DNA from: Planococcus beigongshangi
Lineage (GTDB): Bacteria > Bacillota > Bacilli > Bacillales_A > Planococcaceae
Length of the DNA stretch: 64,000 bases
Assembly (NCBI RefSeq): GCF_016820495.1
Contig: NZ_JADHDU010000001.1
Coordinates: 682,257-746,256, forward strand
Direction of reading: 5' to 3'
This document shows, one piece after another, positions 37,734 through 49,024 of the stretch. The notes beneath the pieces are model-generated. The model saw only the letters and a list, made by a program, of their open reading frames with translations, was not told where the DNA came from and ran no database searches. Numbering within the stretch: position 1 is the stretch's first letter; each line of letters begins with the position of its first letter. A program made the translations under genes and the position numbers.

Positions 37734-40119
37734 AGTTATTGTTGATGTTGCTGCCCATCCGATTGACCGGCCATTCGACTATGCCATTCCAGAAAAGCTG
37801 GAAGCTTTGGCTGAGCCGGGTATGCGGGTGAAAGTGCCTTTTGGAAACAGAAAAGTGCTCGGTTTCATCACCAATATCAAAGAATCGTCCGATTTTGATC
37901 CAAGCCGCCTGAAACCCATCCATGAACTGATGGATGTGGTCCCGGTGCTGAACAGCGAATTGCTCCAAATGGCTTCGTGGATGAAAGAGCAGACGGTCTG
38001 TTTTGAAATCGACGCACTCCAGGTGATGGTTCCGGCTGCGCTGCGTGCGAAATATGAAAAACGGTTTGTGTTAAATGGAGCTCTGGAAGAAATCGATTCC
38101 AGGCTTCATCCATATTTCGGCGATAAACCCTTTATCCGCAGCCAGGAAGCGGAAGATGTCTATGCTCTTATAAAGAAAGAACTCGATAAAGGGACGATTT
38201 ATGCAGATACGAACATCCAGCAGCAGACCGCCGTGAAAAAGGTGCGCATGGTGCATATCGCTGAGTCGGAAGAGGCACTCGAGCAGATCGACATACGGCC
38301 GAATGCCAAGCAGCAGTTGAAACTGATGGCCTTCATGAAAAAAAATCCGGGCCTTGCCATCGAATCTTCCGAATTGCAGAAAGCGGCGGGAGTGACTCTG
38401 CCGGCAATATACAGCTTGGTGGAAAAAGGGGCCGCGACTCTTTCGAATATGGAGACCTATCGTGACCCGAAAATGCTGGCTGAAGTGGAGAAAAAAGAAA
38501 ATCTCATCTTAACTGAAGCGCAGCAGCGTGCGTTCGACGCAATCGACCGGTCGCTGAATTCACCGACGACGTTCCTGCTGCACGGAATTACAGGAAGCGG
38601 CAAAACTGAAATTTATCTGCAGACCATCGATCAGGTATTGAAGGAAGGCAAAGAAGCCATCATGCTCGTTCCTGAAATTTCCCTGACACCCCAGATGACA
38701 CTTCGCTTCAAAGAACGTTTCGGTGATATGGTCGCTGTGCTGCACAGCGGCTTGTCTGCCGGTGAAAAGTACGACGAATGGCGCAAGATCCAGCGGGGTG
38801 AGGTGAAAGTTGCGGTAGGGGCAAGATCTGCCATCTTTGCTCCGTTTCAGAATCTCGGCCTGATCATTCTCGACGAAGAACATGAATCGAGCTATAAACA
38901 GGATGATTCTCCGCGTTATCACGCACGTGATATAGCGATTTGGCGCGGAAACCATCATAATTGCCCGGTCATTTTGGGCAGTGCCACACCATCACTGGAA
39001 TCCTATGCAAGAGCGCAAAAAGGGGTCTATGAGCTGCTCGTCCTTGAAAAACGGGCGCGGAACCAACCGTTGCCGGCTGTTCATATTGTCGATATGCGTG
39101 AAGAGCTGAGAACCGGCAACCGCTCGATGTTCTCGGTCCAATTGGCTGAGGCCATAAGGGACCGCTTGGAGAAAAAGGAGCAAACGGTATTATTCCTGAA
39201 TAAACGCGGCTATTCATCCTTCGTTTTGTGCCGGGACTGCGGAACGGTCATGCAATGTCCGAACTGCGATATTTCCCTGACATATCACCGGGCGAGTGAA
39301 ATGATGAAATGCCATTATTGCGGATATGACGAGCGGGTGCCACATAACTGCCCGGAATGTGAAAGTGAACACATCCGCTTTTTTGGAACAGGGACCCAGA
39401 AAGTGGAAGAAGAGCTGGCGAAACTTGTTCCGGAAGCGCGGGTGTTGCGGATGGACGTGGACACGACAAGAAATAAAGGCGCGCATGAAAAGATACTCAA
39501 CGCATTCGGTGAAGGAAAAGCCGATATTTTACTGGGCACCCAAATGATTGCGAAAGGCCTGGATTTTCCGAATATCACCCTTGTCGGTGTCTTGTCGGCT
39601 GATACGACTTTGCATTTGCCTGATTTCAGGGCGGCTGAAAAAACCTATCAATTATTGACGCAGGTCAGCGGCCGGGCAGGCAGGGATGTGTTGCCGGGAA
39701 CGGTTTTTGTGCAGTCATACACACCGGAGCATTATGCCATCACCTTAGCAAAAGACCAATTATATGAACCATTCTATGACCAGGAAATGGCGATGCGGCG
39801 GGCAAGCGGCTATCCGCCATATTATTATGTGGTGAATATCCAGTTTACCCATGAAGATTTGATGACTGTCGCCGAATATGCTGAACAGACCGTAGAGTAT
39901 CTCAGGTCGCAATTGTCCCAGCAGACAATCATCATCGGCCCTTCGGCGTCGCTGATCGCCCGCGTCAACAATAGATATCGCTATCAATGTTTGATAAAAT
40001 ACAAAAAAGAAACGAAACTGCCCGAAGTGATGCAGCAATTGATCAAGATCTATCGTTCTGAGTGGCTGAAAAAAGGAGCGACACTTGCGATTGATATGAA
40101 TCCGACTTCGGTGATGTAA
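37723..40119 (+). CDS. priA: Primosomal replication restart helicase PriA
   Basis: 798 residues. Restarts stalled forks. The N-terminal 3'DNA-binding domain is followed by an SF2 helicase with Walker A GITGSGKT (K294) and DEEH (384-387), the zinc-binding insert with cysteines CRDC, CPNC, CHYC and CPEC, and a C-terminal domain. The ATG at 37723 overlaps the end of coaBC as in B. subtilis. Length is close to the usual 805. Confidence 0.96.
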   Translation: MIAEVIVDVAAHPIDRPFDYAIPEKLEALAEPGMRVKVPFGNRKVLGFITNIKESSDFDPSRLKPIHELMDVVPVLNSELLQMASWMKEQTVCFEIDALQVMVPAALRAKYEKRFVLNGALEEIDSRLHPYFGDKPFIRSQEAEDVYALIKKELDKGTIYADTNIQQQTAVKKVRMVHIAESEEALEQIDIRPNAKQQLKLMAFMKKNPGLAIESSELQKAAGVTLPAIYSLVEKGAATLSNMETYRDPKMLAEVEKKENLILTEAQQRAFDAIDRSLNSPTTFLLHGITGSGKTEIYLQTIDQVLKEGKEAIMLVPEISLTPQMTLRFKERFGDMVAVLHSGLSAGEKYDEWRKIQRGEVKVAVGARSAIFAPFQNLGLIILDEEHESSYKQDDSPRYHARDIAIWRGNHHNCPVILGSATPSLESYARAQKGVYELLVLEKRARNQPLPAVHIVDMREELRTGNRSMFSVQLAEAIRDRLEKKEQTVLFLNKRGYSSFVLCRDCGTVMQCPNCDISLTYHRASEMMKCHYCGYDERVPHNCPECESEHIRFFGTGTQKVEEELAKLVPEARVLRMDVDTTRNKGAHEKILNAFGEGKADILLGTQMIAKGLDFPNITLVGVLSADTTLHLPDFRAAEKTYQLLTQVSGRAGRDVLPGTVFVQSYTPEHYAITLAKDQLYEPFYDQEMAMRRASGYPPYYYVVNIQFTHEDLMTVAEYAEQTVEYLRSQLSQQTIIIGPSASLIARVNNRYRYQCLIKYKKETKLPEVMQQLIKIYRSEWLKKGATLAIDMNPTSVM

Positions 40120-40136
40120 AGAAAAGAGGAAATCCG

Positions 40137-40646
40137 ATGACAATAAGACCGATAGTAAAACACCCGAGCGACGTGCTGGAAAAAGTCTGTGAACCCATCA
40201 CGAATTTCGATAAGAACCTGGCCGTCCTATTGGATGATATGTATGAAACGATGATCGAAGCAGATGGAGTGGGCATCGCAGCTCCGCAGGTGGGCACCGC
40301 GGTTCGCGCCGCAATCGTCGACTTCCGCGAAGGGCAGGATCCGATTGAAATGATCAATCCGGAGCTTGTATTATATGAGGGATCCGACACGGACATCGAA
40401 GGATGCCTGAGCTTCCCGGGGATATTCGGTGAAGTTGAACGCTATGACCATATTAAGATCAAAGCGCAGGAACGGGATGGTTCGTGGTATGAACTCGAAG
40501 CGGAAGGCTATGAAGCCCGTGCGATCCTGCACGAAATGGATCATCTGGACGGCGTTTTGTTCACCAGCAAAATCACAAAATATGTGACGCAGGAAGAACT
40601 GGATGAAATGATCCGTTTGCAGGAAGAAGAGGAGGAGCCCATTTGA
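40137..40646 (+). CDS. def: Peptide deformylase
   Basis: 169 residues. Metal hydrolase removing the N-formyl group from nascent proteins. Its three motifs are present: [18 protein letters not shown] (metal-binding Cys) and HEMDH (H132, E133, H136). Overlaps fmt by 4 bases; the pair forms the formylation/deformylation module. Slightly longer than the usual 160 residues, with an acidic C-terminal tail. Confidence 0.95.
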   Translation: MTIRPIVKHPSDVLEKVCEPITNFDKNLAVLLDDMYETMIEADGVGIAAPQVGTAVRAAIVDFREGQDPIEMINPELVLYEGSDTDIEGCLSFPGIFGEVERYDHIKIKAQERDGSWYELEAEGYEARAILHEMDHLDGVLFTSKITKYVTQEELDEMIRLQEEEEEPI

Positions 40647-41575
40647 CCAGAATCGTATTTATGGGAACTCCGGCTTTTTCCGTGCCGATCCTCCGTATGC
40701 TCGTTAATGAGGGATACGACGTCATCTCTGTTGTGACGCAGCCGGATCGTCCGGTTGGCCGCAAAAAAGTATTGACGCCTACACCGGTAAAAGAAGAGGC
40801 CTTGCGCCTCGGATTGCCGGTATATCAGCCGCAGAAATTGAAGAATCCGGAAGAGCTGCAATCCGTATTGGATCTGAATGCGGATTTGGTGGTGACTGCG
40901 GCTTTCGGGCAAATTCTGCCTTCTGAAATTCTGGAGACGCCGAAACTCGGTGCGATCAATGTGCATGCATCTCTGTTGCCTGCCTACCGGGGAGGAGCTC
41001 CGATCCATCAGGCGATTATCGATGGCCAGAAAGAAACAGGCGTCACCATCATGTATATGGTCGATCGGCTGGATGCGGGGGATATCATTTCGCAGACGAC
41101 GGTGCCAATTGAAAAAGAAGATCATACAGGGTCGATGTTCGATAAGCTCAGTACGGCAGGGATGGAATTGCTGAAAGAAACACTTCCTTCTATTATAAAT
41201 GGCACGAACGAGCGTATTCCTCAGGATGAGTCGCAAGTGACGTTTGCCCGTAATATTTCACGGGAACAGGAACGCCTGGACTGGAACCGTTCAGCAGAAG
41301 ACCTTTATAATCAGGTTCGCGGTTTGCATCCATGGCCGGTAGCCTATACCAGTTTTAAAAACGGCAATATGAAAATCTGGTGGAGTGAAGCCGTTGAAGG
41401 ATCAGCGACAGGGCGTCCCGGCGAAGTGATTCGCCTCACGGATGATGCCATCCACGTCCAAACAGGCAATGGCATTCTGGCAATTACGGAATTGCAGCCG
41501 GCCGGCAAAAAACGAATGACGGCGAAAGAATATTTGACAGGACCCAAAATCCAGGCAGGAGATTTATTTGAATGA
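40643..41575 (+). CDS. fmt: Methionyl-tRNA formyltransferase
   Basis: 310 residues. Transfers formyl from 10-formyl-THF to initiator Met-tRNA. N-terminal hydrolase fold with [13 protein letters not shown] and the [14 protein letters not shown] catalytic block, plus an OB-like C-terminal domain. Start TTG at 40643 overlaps the def stop; the 3' end overlaps rsmB (ATGA). Confidence 0.95.
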   Translation: MTRIVFMGTPAFSVPILRMLVNEGYDVISVVTQPDRPVGRKKVLTPTPVKEEALRLGLPVYQPQKLKNPEELQSVLDLNADLVVTAAFGQILPSEILETPKLGAINVHASLLPAYRGGAPIHQAIIDGQKETGVTIMYMVDRLDAGDIISQTTVPIEKEDHTGSMFDKLSTAGMELLKETLPSIINGTNERIPQDESQVTFARNISREQERLDWNRSAEDLYNQVRGLHPWPVAYTSFKNGNMKIWWSEAVEGSATGRPGEVIRLTDDAIHVQTGNGILAITELQPAGKKRMTAKEYLTGPKIQAGDLFE

Positions 41576-42918
41576 AAAATAAAAAATTGCAAGGCAATGT
41601 CCGCGATGCAGCTTTCTCGATTTTGTGGGCTGTCGAAAACAAACAGGCTTACAGCAACCTTTTGCTGCATCAGACTATTGAGAGTTATGGCATTTCCGCT
41701 AAAAACCGCGGATTGCTGACTGAAATCACTTACGGCACATTGCAGCATCAAATGACGCTCGATTATTACCTCGAACCGTTTTTAAAAGGCAAAGTGGAAC
41801 CGTGGGTCAAGACATTGCTCCGCATGTCGCTCTATCAGATCGTTTATCTGGACCGCATCCCCTCTCATGCCGTTGTTCATGAAGCGGTGGAAATTGCGAA
41901 AAGACGCGGTCACGGAGGTGTGGCATCTCTCGTAAACGGCGTTCTTCGTTCGGTGCAGCGGAACGGCGTCAGATCGTTCAATACGATAGCCGATCCGATT
42001 GAGAAAGTTTCCATCGAAACCAGTCATCCGGCTTGGATGATCAAGCGCTGGGCAGAACAGTTCGGTCTTGAAAAAACGCGGGAAATGGCGCTCGAGAATA
42101 ATAAGACACCGGACCAGACCGTACGCGTGAATACTGTGCGGGCAACAGTGGAAGAAGCGATCGAGATGCTCGAATCCGAAGGACTTGAAGCGGTGAGGAG
42201 TGACATCATTCCGGAATGCCTCGTTGTGACGAACGGACAGCCTGCCCGGACTACGACGTTTGAAAAGGGATTCATCACGATCCAGGATGAGAGTTCGATG
42301 CTCCCTTCCTACGCACTTCAGCTGGAGCCGGGGATGAAAGTACTGGATATGTGTGCAGCACCCGGCGGAAAGTCGACGCATATTGCAGAAAAATTGAACA
42401 ATAAAGGCGAGCTTTATTCACTGGACCTGCATCCGCATAAAGTGAAGCTGATAAAAGAATCAGCTGAACGTCTCGGGCATACGGTCATCACCGCTGAAAC
42501 CGGAGACGGCAAAAAGAGCGTCGAGCGTTTCGGCACCGGACAATTTGACCGTGTGCTGGTGGATGCACCCTGCAGTGGGTTGGGTGTGATCAAACGGAAG
42601 CCCGATATCAAATACACGAAAAAAGAAGAAGATTTCGACAGGCTGCAGGAAATCCAGATCCAATTGCTGGACCAGGCAGCCCAATTGCTGAAGCCTGACG
42701 GAATTTTAGTCTACAGCACGTGCACAGTCGATAACGCGGAAAATCGCGGGACGGCTGAAAAGTTTCTGAAGGCACATCCGGACATGGAGAAAATCCAGGT
42801 TTCGCTGCCGGCGGCACTGGGCATCAAGCACACAGGATTCGTTCAAGTGTTTCCGCAGGATTTCGGAAGCGACGGATTCTTCATTGCCGCTTTCCGCAAA
42901 ACTCAGACAGAGAAATAA
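41572..42918 (+). CDS. rsmB: 16S rRNA (cytosine(967)-C(5))-methyltransferase RsmB/Sun
   Basis: 448 residues. An N-terminal NusB-like RNA-binding domain (about 1-130) is followed by a SAM methyltransferase with [11 protein letters not shown] and catalytic cysteines C334 (DAPCSGLG) and C384 (STCTVDN). In B. subtilis rlmN follows; here prpC is 36 bp downstream and rlmN is missing from the cluster. Confidence 0.95.
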   Translation: MKNKKLQGNVRDAAFSILWAVENKQAYSNLLLHQTIESYGISAKNRGLLTEITYGTLQHQMTLDYYLEPFLKGKVEPWVKTLLRMSLYQIVYLDRIPSHAVVHEAVEIAKRRGHGGVASLVNGVLRSVQRNGVRSFNTIADPIEKVSIETSHPAWMIKRWAEQFGLEKTREMALENNKTPDQTVRVNTVRATVEEAIEMLESEGLEAVRSDIIPECLVVTNGQPARTTTFEKGFITIQDESSMLPSYALQLEPGMKVLDMCAAPGGKSTHIAEKLNNKGELYSLDLHPHKVKLIKESAERLGHTVITAETGDGKKSVERFGTGQFDRVLVDAPCSGLGVIKRKPDIKYTKKEEDFDRLQEIQIQLLDQAAQLLKPDGILVYSTCTVDNAENRGTAEKFLKAHPDMEKIQVSLPAALGIKHTGFVQVFPQDFGSDGFFIAAFRKTQTEK

Positions 42919-42954
42919 TCAGCAATACAAATGACTTGGGATGAGGTGTAGAGA

Positions 42955-43707
42955 TTGTTGTTTCATTACGTCATGGAAAGTGATACTGGTAAAAAGCGGG
43001 AAGTGAATGAAGACCGTGTGGCTGTCCACAAAAGGCCTGATGGATTGCTGCTGGCGCTGGTCGCAGATGGCATGGGCGGCCATAATGCGGGGGATGTTGC
43101 AAGTGAAATGACAGTCGCCGCAATGGGCCGCCTGTTCATGGAAGCGGACAGCGGCCATTTCGTATCGGCTGCATCCAAAAAGAAGTGGCTCGATGAAAAA
43201 ATCAGGCTCATCAACTCGGATGTCTTCCGTTACGCAGGGGAACATCCTGAATGCAAAGGGATGGGGACCACCCTGATTGCTGCTTTGATTGAACAGCAAT
43301 CCTGCATTATCTGCCATATCGGCGATAGCCGGGTATACACATTCAACGGCAAGGCAGAGCAGATCACACGTGATCATTCCTATGTCAATGTGCTGGTTGA
43401 TAACGGAGAAATCAGTGAAGAAGAAGCTGAAGGCCATCCGAAAAAGAATTGGATCGTGCGGGCACTTGGAACTGAGCCGGGCATCGAAGGCGAAATGTTG
43501 GAACTGGAGCTCAAGGATCCGATGTACCTGCTGATCTGCTCTGATGGCCTCAGCAATAAAATCACAAAAGAAGAAATCGCGGAAATTGTCCGTTCCTCGG
43601 CTCCTCTGTCCCGAAAAGGGAAGGACCTCGTGGACCTTGCCAACGACAAGGGAGGAGAAGACAATATTTCCTTTGTGCTTCTTGCCTCGAAAGCTGAGGA
43701 GGTGTAG
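42955..43707 (+). CDS. prpC: PP2C-type serine/threonine phosphatase PrpC
   Basis: 250 residues. Manganese phosphatase that reverses PrkC phosphorylation. PPM motifs are visible: NEDR, ADGMGGHNAGD, GDSRVY, SDGLSNKI and GGEDNISFVLL. The TTG start (42955) with GATGAGGTG upstream gives an N-terminus like the B. subtilis protein. Two bases separate it from prkC. Confidence 0.95.
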   Translation: MLFHYVMESDTGKKREVNEDRVAVHKRPDGLLLALVADGMGGHNAGDVASEMTVAAMGRLFMEADSGHFVSAASKKKWLDEKIRLINSDVFRYAGEHPECKGMGTTLIAALIEQQSCIICHIGDSRVYTFNGKAEQITRDHSYVNVLVDNGEISEEEAEGHPKKNWIVRALGTEPGIEGEMLELELKDPMYLLICSDGLSNKITKEEIAEIVRSSAPLSRKGKDLVDLANDKGGEDNISFVLLASKAEEV

Positions 43708-43709
43708 GT

Positions 43710-45689
43710 ATGTTGATCGGCAGAAACATCAATGGCCGTTATAAAGTTTTGGAATTGATCGGTGGAGGCGGCATGTCGAACGTTTATCTGGCGCATGATA
43801 TGATACTCGACCGCGATGTTGCCATAAAGATCCTGCGATATGATTTTTCCAATGAAGAAGAATTGCGCAGAAGGTTTCAGCGGGAGGCACTGTCAACCAC
43901 CAGTCTTGCCCACCCGAATATCGTGAACATTTTCGATGTAGGGGAAGATGGGGCGATGCCTTACCTGGTGATGGAATATGTGCCGGGAAGGACGCTGAAA
44001 GAATACATAATCGAACATTCACCAGTAGCTCCTGAGCGGGCTGTGAAGATTATGAAGCAATTGGCGTCAGCACTTGCGCACGCCCATCATAACCAAATTG
44101 TTCACCGTGATATCAAACCGCAGAACATTCTGATGGATGAAGAAGGCAATGTGAAAATCTCTGATTTCGGAATTGCCATGGCGTTAAGTGCGACATCATA
44201 TACGCAGACGAATTCCGTGCTCGGCACCGTCCATTACCTTTCTCCGGAACAGGCAAGGGGCGGCAATGCCACCAAGAAATCGGATATTTATTCCCTCGGT
44301 ATCGTCATGTATGAACTGCTGACTGGCCGACTGCCGTTTTCGGGTGAATCTGCAGTGTCGATCGCATTGAAGCATTTGCAGACAGAGACACCGTCGCTGC
44401 GTGATATCGTTCCTTCGATACCGCAAAGCCTGGAAAATGTAGTATTGAAAGCTACTGCGAAAAATCCGCAGCATCGCTATCAGTCGGCTGATGAAATGGA
44501 TGAAGATTTGTCGACCGTATTATTGCCGGAACGTTTGGATGAACCGAAATTCATGGTGCCGATCGACATGGATGCCACCCGCGCAATGCCGGCGATCAAA
44601 GATTCCTCTTCCTATATCAATGCTGAAGAAACGATCACCAATACGGTACCGCTCCAAAAGAGCACGAAAGACACACCAAAGCAGGCCGCGCCGAAAAAGG
44701 AAAAGAAAAAGAAATGGCCATGGATCGTTGGCATCCTGCTTTTGACCGTCATAGCGGGTCTGGTCATTGCGCTGGCATTTCCGAATCTTTTCGGGCCGCA
44801 GCAAGTCGCTGTTCCGGATGTATCCGGTTTAGAACGGGATGTAGCCGTCGAAGAGCTTCGATCTGCCGGGTTTGTGCTCGCTGATGAACAAGAGCGTTAT
44901 TCTGAAGAAGTGGAAGAAGGACATATAATCCGTACGATTCCTGAAGCCGGAAAATTAAGGGATAAGGAATCGGAAATCCAGCTCTTCATAAGCCTCGGCA
45001 AGGAATCGAGTGAACTGGCGGATTATGTCGGCCGGAATATCGAGCAGACCGTCGAATTGCTCGGCACAAGATTCGAAGACATCACTCAAAAAGAACAATT
45101 TTCAGATGAGCCGGCCGGCACCATCTTGGAGCAGAGTCCGGAAGCTGGAAGCGAAGTCGTAGCCAGTGAAACGGTGCTGGAATTTACAGTGAGTAAAGGT
45201 AAGGACATGCGGACTGTTGAAGATCTGAGAGGCCGCGATGAAGCTGAACTCAGTGAATATGCGCGCTCAACAGGGTTCCATATCAATATTACTGGGGACG
45301 AGCCTTCGTCCGAAGTTGCAGCCGGCACCGTGTTGTCCCAGTCGCCGGCAGCTGATAGCGAGCTGGAAGCGGGATCGGAAATCAATGTGGTCCTGTCGTC
45401 AGGCCCGCCTGCAATGCCTCAGAAAACGTATATCCATACCGTCACGATTCCATATGAACCGGAAACTCCTGCCGAAGAAGGCGAAGAGCAGGTTGAACAG
45501 GTGATTCAAATTTATATTCAGGATGAGACCCGGACCATGGCTGAACCGGTGGAAGAGTTCACGATCACCGAGGATACCGAACGCCGGATCCAATTGGAGA
45601 TAGCAGAAGGGAACCGGGCCGTTTACCGTATTTTACGCGACGGCACCATGATCGATGAAGAAACGATCGAATACAATAACGTAGAATAA
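43710..45689 (+). CDS. prkC: Serine/threonine protein kinase PrkC with PASTA domains
   Basis: 659 residues. Eukaryotic-type kinase domain (about 10-270) with ATP lysine K40 (VAIKILR), catalytic HRDIKPQN (D134) and DFGIA. A basic juxtamembrane segment and one transmembrane helix (about 336-358) follow, then three PASTA repeats (about 365-430, 432-498, 500-568) outside the cell, and a C-terminal domain of roughly 90 residues. PASTA repeats bind muropeptides, linking cell-wall state to growth and translation. Partner phosphatase PrpC is adjacent. Confidence 0.95.
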   Translation: MLIGRNINGRYKVLELIGGGGMSNVYLAHDMILDRDVAIKILRYDFSNEEELRRRFQREALSTTSLAHPNIVNIFDVGEDGAMPYLVMEYVPGRTLKEYIIEHSPVAPERAVKIMKQLASALAHAHHNQIVHRDIKPQNILMDEEGNVKISDFGIAMALSATSYTQTNSVLGTVHYLSPEQARGGNATKKSDIYSLGIVMYELLTGRLPFSGESAVSIALKHLQTETPSLRDIVPSIPQSLENVVLKATAKNPQHRYQSADEMDEDLSTVLLPERLDEPKFMVPIDMDATRAMPAIKDSSSYINAEETITNTVPLQKSTKDTPKQAAPKKEKKKKWPWIVGILLLTVIAGLVIALAFPNLFGPQQVAVPDVSGLERDVAVEELRSAGFVLADEQERYSEEVEEGHIIRTIPEAGKLRDKESEIQLFISLGKESSELADYVGRNIEQTVELLGTRFEDITQKEQFSDEPAGTILEQSPEAGSEVVASETVLEFTVSKGKDMRTVEDLRGRDEAELSEYARSTGFHINITGDEPSSEVAAGTVLSQSPAADSELEAGSEINVVLSSGPPAMPQKTYIHTVTIPYEPETPAEEGEEQVEQVIQIYIQDETRTMAEPVEEFTITEDTERRIQLEIAEGNRAVYRILRDGTMIDEETIEYNNVE

Positions 45690-45703
45690 GAAGGAGGAAA
45701 TTT

Positions 45704-46600
45704 ATGCCGAAAGGTCAAATAAGAAAAGCGCTAAGCGGGTTTTATTATGTCATGGATGACAACGGTGAACGATATATTCAATGCCGTGGCCGTGGTGTAT
45801 TCCGTAACAGGCAGATCTCGCCGCTGGTTGGAGATATTGTGGATTATAAAGCGGATAATGATCTGGAAGGGACGATTTTGCATGTTCACGAACGCAAAAA
45901 TGAACTTGTCCGTCCGCCTATAGCAAACATCGATCAGGCGATTCTTGTTTTTTCGGCGAAACAACCTGATTTCCATCCGTTATTATTGGATAGATTTTTA
46001 GTCGCCATCGAACAGCACGGCATTCAGCCTGTCATCTGCCTTACGAAAATGGATTTGGTGAGTGAAGAGGAAAAGCCGGCATTGCAGGCTTTTATCGCAG
46101 ATTATGAAAAAATCGGCTATGAAGTCATACCGACATATATCGATGACCCGGCACTTCAGCAGCGGCTGATGCCGGTGCTTGAAGATAAGATCAGTGTACT
46201 GGCCGGACAGTCGGGCGTAGGGAAATCGACGATGCTGAACACCATTCTCCCGTCACTCGAATTGAAGACGGATGATATATCGAAAGCGCTGAACCGAGGC
46301 AAGCACACAACGCGTCATGTAGAACTGATTGAAGTGAACAGCGGCCTTTTGGCGGATACGCCCGGATTCAGTTCATTCGATTTCGATACCATTGAAAAAG
46401 AGGAGCTGTCGGGCTGTTTCCCGGAAATGGCAGACCGTTCCAACAGCTGTAAATTCCGCGAATGCCTGCATTTGAATGAACCCAAATGTGCCATTAAAGC
46501 AGCGGTGGATGCCGGAGAGATCCCGGATTACCGGTATAAGCATTATTTGAAATTTTTGGAAGAAATTATGAGCAGAAAGCCGAGGTATTCCAATGATTAA
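45704..46600 (+). CDS. rsgA: Ribosome small subunit-dependent GTPase RsgA (CpgA/YloQ)
   Basis: 298 residues. Circularly permuted GTPase helping 30S maturation. An N-terminal OB fold is followed by the G4 TKMDL before G1 GQSGVGKST and G3 DTPGF, then the C-terminal zinc site with CxxxxCxHxxxxxC ([14 protein letters not shown]). Overlaps rpe by 8 bases. Confidence 0.95.
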   Translation: MPKGQIRKALSGFYYVMDDNGERYIQCRGRGVFRNRQISPLVGDIVDYKADNDLEGTILHVHERKNELVRPPIANIDQAILVFSAKQPDFHPLLLDRFLVAIEQHGIQPVICLTKMDLVSEEEKPALQAFIADYEKIGYEVIPTYIDDPALQQRLMPVLEDKISVLAGQSGVGKSTMLNTILPSLELKTDDISKALNRGKHTTRHVELIEVNSGLLADTPGFSSFDFDTIEKEELSGCFPEMADRSNSCKFRECLHLNEPKCAIKAAVDAGEIPDYRYKHYLKFLEEIMSRKPRYSND

Positions 46601-47258
46601 GATTGCACCATCTATACTCGCCGCAGACTTTTCGAAGCTGGGCGAAGAAGTAATGGAAGTTGAAAAAGCAGGGGCCGACTGGATCCACATCGATGTGATG
46701 GATGGCCATTTCGTACCTAATATTTCATTCGGCGCCGTTGTGATGGATGCCATCCGTCCATTGACGAAACTGCCGTTTGATGTCCATCTGATGATTGAAA
46801 ATGCAGATCGGTATATAGAAGATTTCGCCAAAGCGGGGGCGGATTACATCACCGTACACGTGGAAGCGAGTCCTCATCTGCACAGATCCATCCAGCTGAT
46901 CCGTTCTTTCGGCGTTAAACCGGGAGTCGTACTGAACCCTCATACACCGGTTGAGTCGATCTTACCTATACTGGAAGATATCGACCTGGTGCTGTTCATG
47001 ACCGTGAATCCTGGATTCGGCGGCCAGAAATTCATCTCTTCGGTCCTGCCGAAAGTGGAGCAGTTGTCAAAAATCATCAAAGAAAAAGGACTGGACGTCG
47101 ATATTGAAATCGATGGGGGCATCAATGAAGAAACAATAGCAGACTGCGTGAAAGCGGGCGCTAATGTTTTTGTTGCCGGCTCCGCAATTTACGGGAAAGA
47201 AGATCGCGCTGCTGCACTTCAACGCATCAAAAAGGCGGGCGAAGAGGCATTATCGTGA
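46593..47258 (+). CDS. rpe: Ribulose-phosphate 3-epimerase
   Basis: 221 residues. TIM-barrel metal enzyme interconverting ribulose-5-P and xylulose-5-P. Conserved blocks: [39 protein letters not shown] and DGGIN. Position matches Bacillus, between rsgA and thiN. The stop overlaps the thiN GTG. Confidence 0.96.
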   Translation: MIKIAPSILAADFSKLGEEVMEVEKAGADWIHIDVMDGHFVPNISFGAVVMDAIRPLTKLPFDVHLMIENADRYIEDFAKAGADYITVHVEASPHLHRSIQLIRSFGVKPGVVLNPHTPVESILPILEDIDLVLFMTVNPGFGGQKFISSVLPKVEQLSKIIKEKGLDVDIEIDGGINEETIADCVKAGANVFVAGSAIYGKEDRAAALQRIKKAGEEALS

Positions 47259-47896
47259 ATGTGGTCATTTTAGCGGGAGGTCCGGCAGAAGAACTGCCGG
47301 ATTTTTCCGTATGGTCAGATGTAATCTATATCGGAGTGGATGCCGGAACTTCCGCCCTTCTGGAAAGAGGCATCCAGCCGGCAGCTGCGGTAGGCGATTT
47401 TGATTCCGTCTCAAAGGAGCAATTCGAAGAGATCAAGGGGATATTTCCGGATCTGCAGCCTGCCGATTCCGAAAAAGATGAGACCGATGCAGAGCTTGCG
47501 CTGGCGGCAGCGATGGGATATCAGCCGGATACGGTCATCGTGACCGGTGTCACGGGGGGAAGGCTAGATCATTATATGAGCGCCCTCCATGCCACCTTTG
47601 ATTATCAGATGAGGTATCCGAATACCAGCTTCTTTCTCGTCAACAGGCAGAACCGGATCCGTTTCCTTAAAGCCGGGGGCCATGCTGTTCAACGTGACAG
47701 CCGTTACCGGTATATCTCCTTCTATCCGTTCGCCGAAGAAATTAGAGGCTTCAGCCTGACAGGTTTTAAATACGAAGTAGCGGACGAAACGATTCCCTTC
47801 GGATCCACGCGTTTCATCAGCAACGAACTTGAACATGCAGGAGTTGTCTCTTTTATAGAAGGAAACTGCATCATGATTGAGAGTGCGGATGAATGA
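47255..47896 (+). CDS. thiN: Thiamine pyrophosphokinase
   Basis: 213 residues. Transfers pyrophosphate from ATP to thiamine to give TPP. Signature [18 protein letters not shown] and [10 protein letters not shown] are present. GTG start at 47255 overlapping the rpe stop. In B. subtilis spoVM and rpmB follow; here no SpoVM-like peptide was found before rpmB. Confidence 0.94.
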   Translation: MNVVILAGGPAEELPDFSVWSDVIYIGVDAGTSALLERGIQPAAAVGDFDSVSKEQFEEIKGIFPDLQPADSEKDETDAELALAAAMGYQPDTVIVTGVTGGRLDHYMSALHATFDYQMRYPNTSFFLVNRQNRIRFLKAGGHAVQRDSRYRYISFYPFAEEIRGFSLTGFKYEVADETIPFGSTRFISNELEHAGVVSFIEGNCIMIESADE

Positions 47897-48186
47897 TAGG
47901 CTGAGTTGAGATTGGAAAGAGAAAAAATCTAAATTAATCATGGACAAGTCGCTTCGCCGTTTTGGACAGTGCAAAGACTGTGCTCCACCGTTGCGCTCGT
48001 CGCAAAGGTGAGCCATCTCCGTGTGGCTGCCTTGAATCCCACAATTAGCCGAGAAGGGCACTCGGCTTATTGCTCCATCCAGTCCTGTTTTCGCAAGCTG
48101 TTTTGCGGAATATAGCGTTCGTAATAACTCCTAACTTATAGAGAATATTCAGTTCAACTTATATATAAAGAAAAATCCCCACGAAA
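47897..48186. repeat. Intergenic repeat-like region after thiN
   Basis: No gene seen. TGTGCTCCACC (47979-47989) followed by a TTGCG/CGCAA hairpin matches a similar segment at 32701-32735, so both belong to one repeat family. A weak hairpin AGCCGAG (48047-48053) / CTCGGCT (48061-48067) may end the prpC-thiN transcript. Confidence 0.55.
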
Positions 48187-48221
48187 AAATGCCAGGCTGA
48201 CGTTAGTCAGACCTGGCATTA
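48187..48221 (-). terminator. Terminator of rpmB
   Basis: AATGCCAGG..GACG / CAGACCTGGCATT hairpin; T-rich run follows in the minus direction. Confidence 0.75.
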
Positions 48222-48234
48222 TTCATGAGAACGA

Positions 48235-48423
48235 TTAAACGCGCTCAACTTTTCCTGATTTCAGAGCTCTTGCAGAAACCCATACGCGTTTCGGTTTACC
48301 GTCAACAAGGATGCGAACTTTTTGAAGGTTTGCTCCCCATGTACGTTTAGTCGAGTTCATCGCGTGTGAACGGGCATTTCCAGCGCGAGCTTTGCGTCCG
48401 CTTATTGCACATACTTTAGCCAT
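48235..48423 (-). CDS. rpmB: Ribosomal protein L28
   Basis: 62 residues, normal length. Conserved [20 protein letters not shown] and [14 protein letters not shown]. Only one N-terminal cysteine (MAKVCAISG) is present rather than CxxC pairs, so it is the zinc-free form. Transcribed opposite to its neighbours, as in B. subtilis. GAGGAGGTA precedes the ATG. Confidence 0.96.
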   Translation of the reverse strand: MAKVCAISGRKARAGNARSHAMNSTKRTWGANLQKVRILVDGKPKRVWVSARALKSGKVERV

Positions 48424-48498
48424 GTAAGTACCTCCTCACAAGTGAAGCTGAAAATTATTATTGAATTTCAGTTCGTTTTTCATTTCACATACTTTAAT

Positions 48499-48527
48499 AA
48501 TTTACCATAGAAAAAATGGGTTTGCAA
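48499..48527 (-). promoter_or_regulatory. Promoter of rpmB
   Basis: On the minus strand -35 TTGCAA (48522-48527) and -10 TAAATT (48499-48504) with a 17-bp spacer. Confidence 0.6.
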
Positions 48528-48643
48528 CTAATTTTCATGCCCTTTAAAGAAAAAAACCTTTACACCCTAAAACGTCCGCTTTTATTATATACTTGTTTGT
48601 TGTAGAATGAAAAGAGTGAAATAGGACTCAAGGAGGAATTCTG

Positions 48644-49006
48644 ATGTCGATTGAGATTAAAAACGATTACGGCCAAATCGATATTTCAAATGATGTGATA
48701 GCGCAAATTGCCGGCGGAGCAGCAATCGAATGCTACGGGATTGTCGGAATGGCGACAAAACATCAAATACGTGACGGCCTTACTGATATTTTGCGCAAAG
48801 AGAACTTTGCCAAAGGTGTGATTGTTCGCCAGGAAGACGGCGATCTGATAATAGATATGTATGTCATCATCAGTTATGGAACGAAGATTTCCGAAGTCGC
48901 GTACCAAGTTCAGTCAAAAGTGAAATATACGATTACGAAAACCCTTGGCATGCCGGTTAAGGCAGTCAATATCTATGTTCAAGGTGTTCGCGTTACGAAC
49001 CCGTAG
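48644..49006 (+). CDS. Asp23/Gls24-family envelope stress protein (YloU)
   Basis: 120 residues. Asp23 fold with IEIKNDYGQIDISNDV, IAGGAAIECYGIVGM and QSKVKYTITKTLGMPV. Upstream partner of FakA in Firmicutes; function in fatty-acid or envelope physiology is unclear. AAGGAGGAA precedes the ATG. 18 bp separate it from fakA. Confidence 0.93.
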   Translation: MSIEIKNDYGQIDISNDVIAQIAGGAAIECYGIVGMATKHQIRDGLTDILRKENFAKGVIVRQEDGDLIIDMYVIISYGTKISEVAYQVQSKVKYTITKTLGMPVKAVNIYVQGVRVTNP

Positions 49007-49024
49007 GAGGAGGAAGAAGCGGTT

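Noticed and set aside
47897-48234. Possible spoVM between thiN and rpmB
   Set aside because: No frame encoding an amphipathic peptide like MKFYTIKLPKFLGG was found on either strand.
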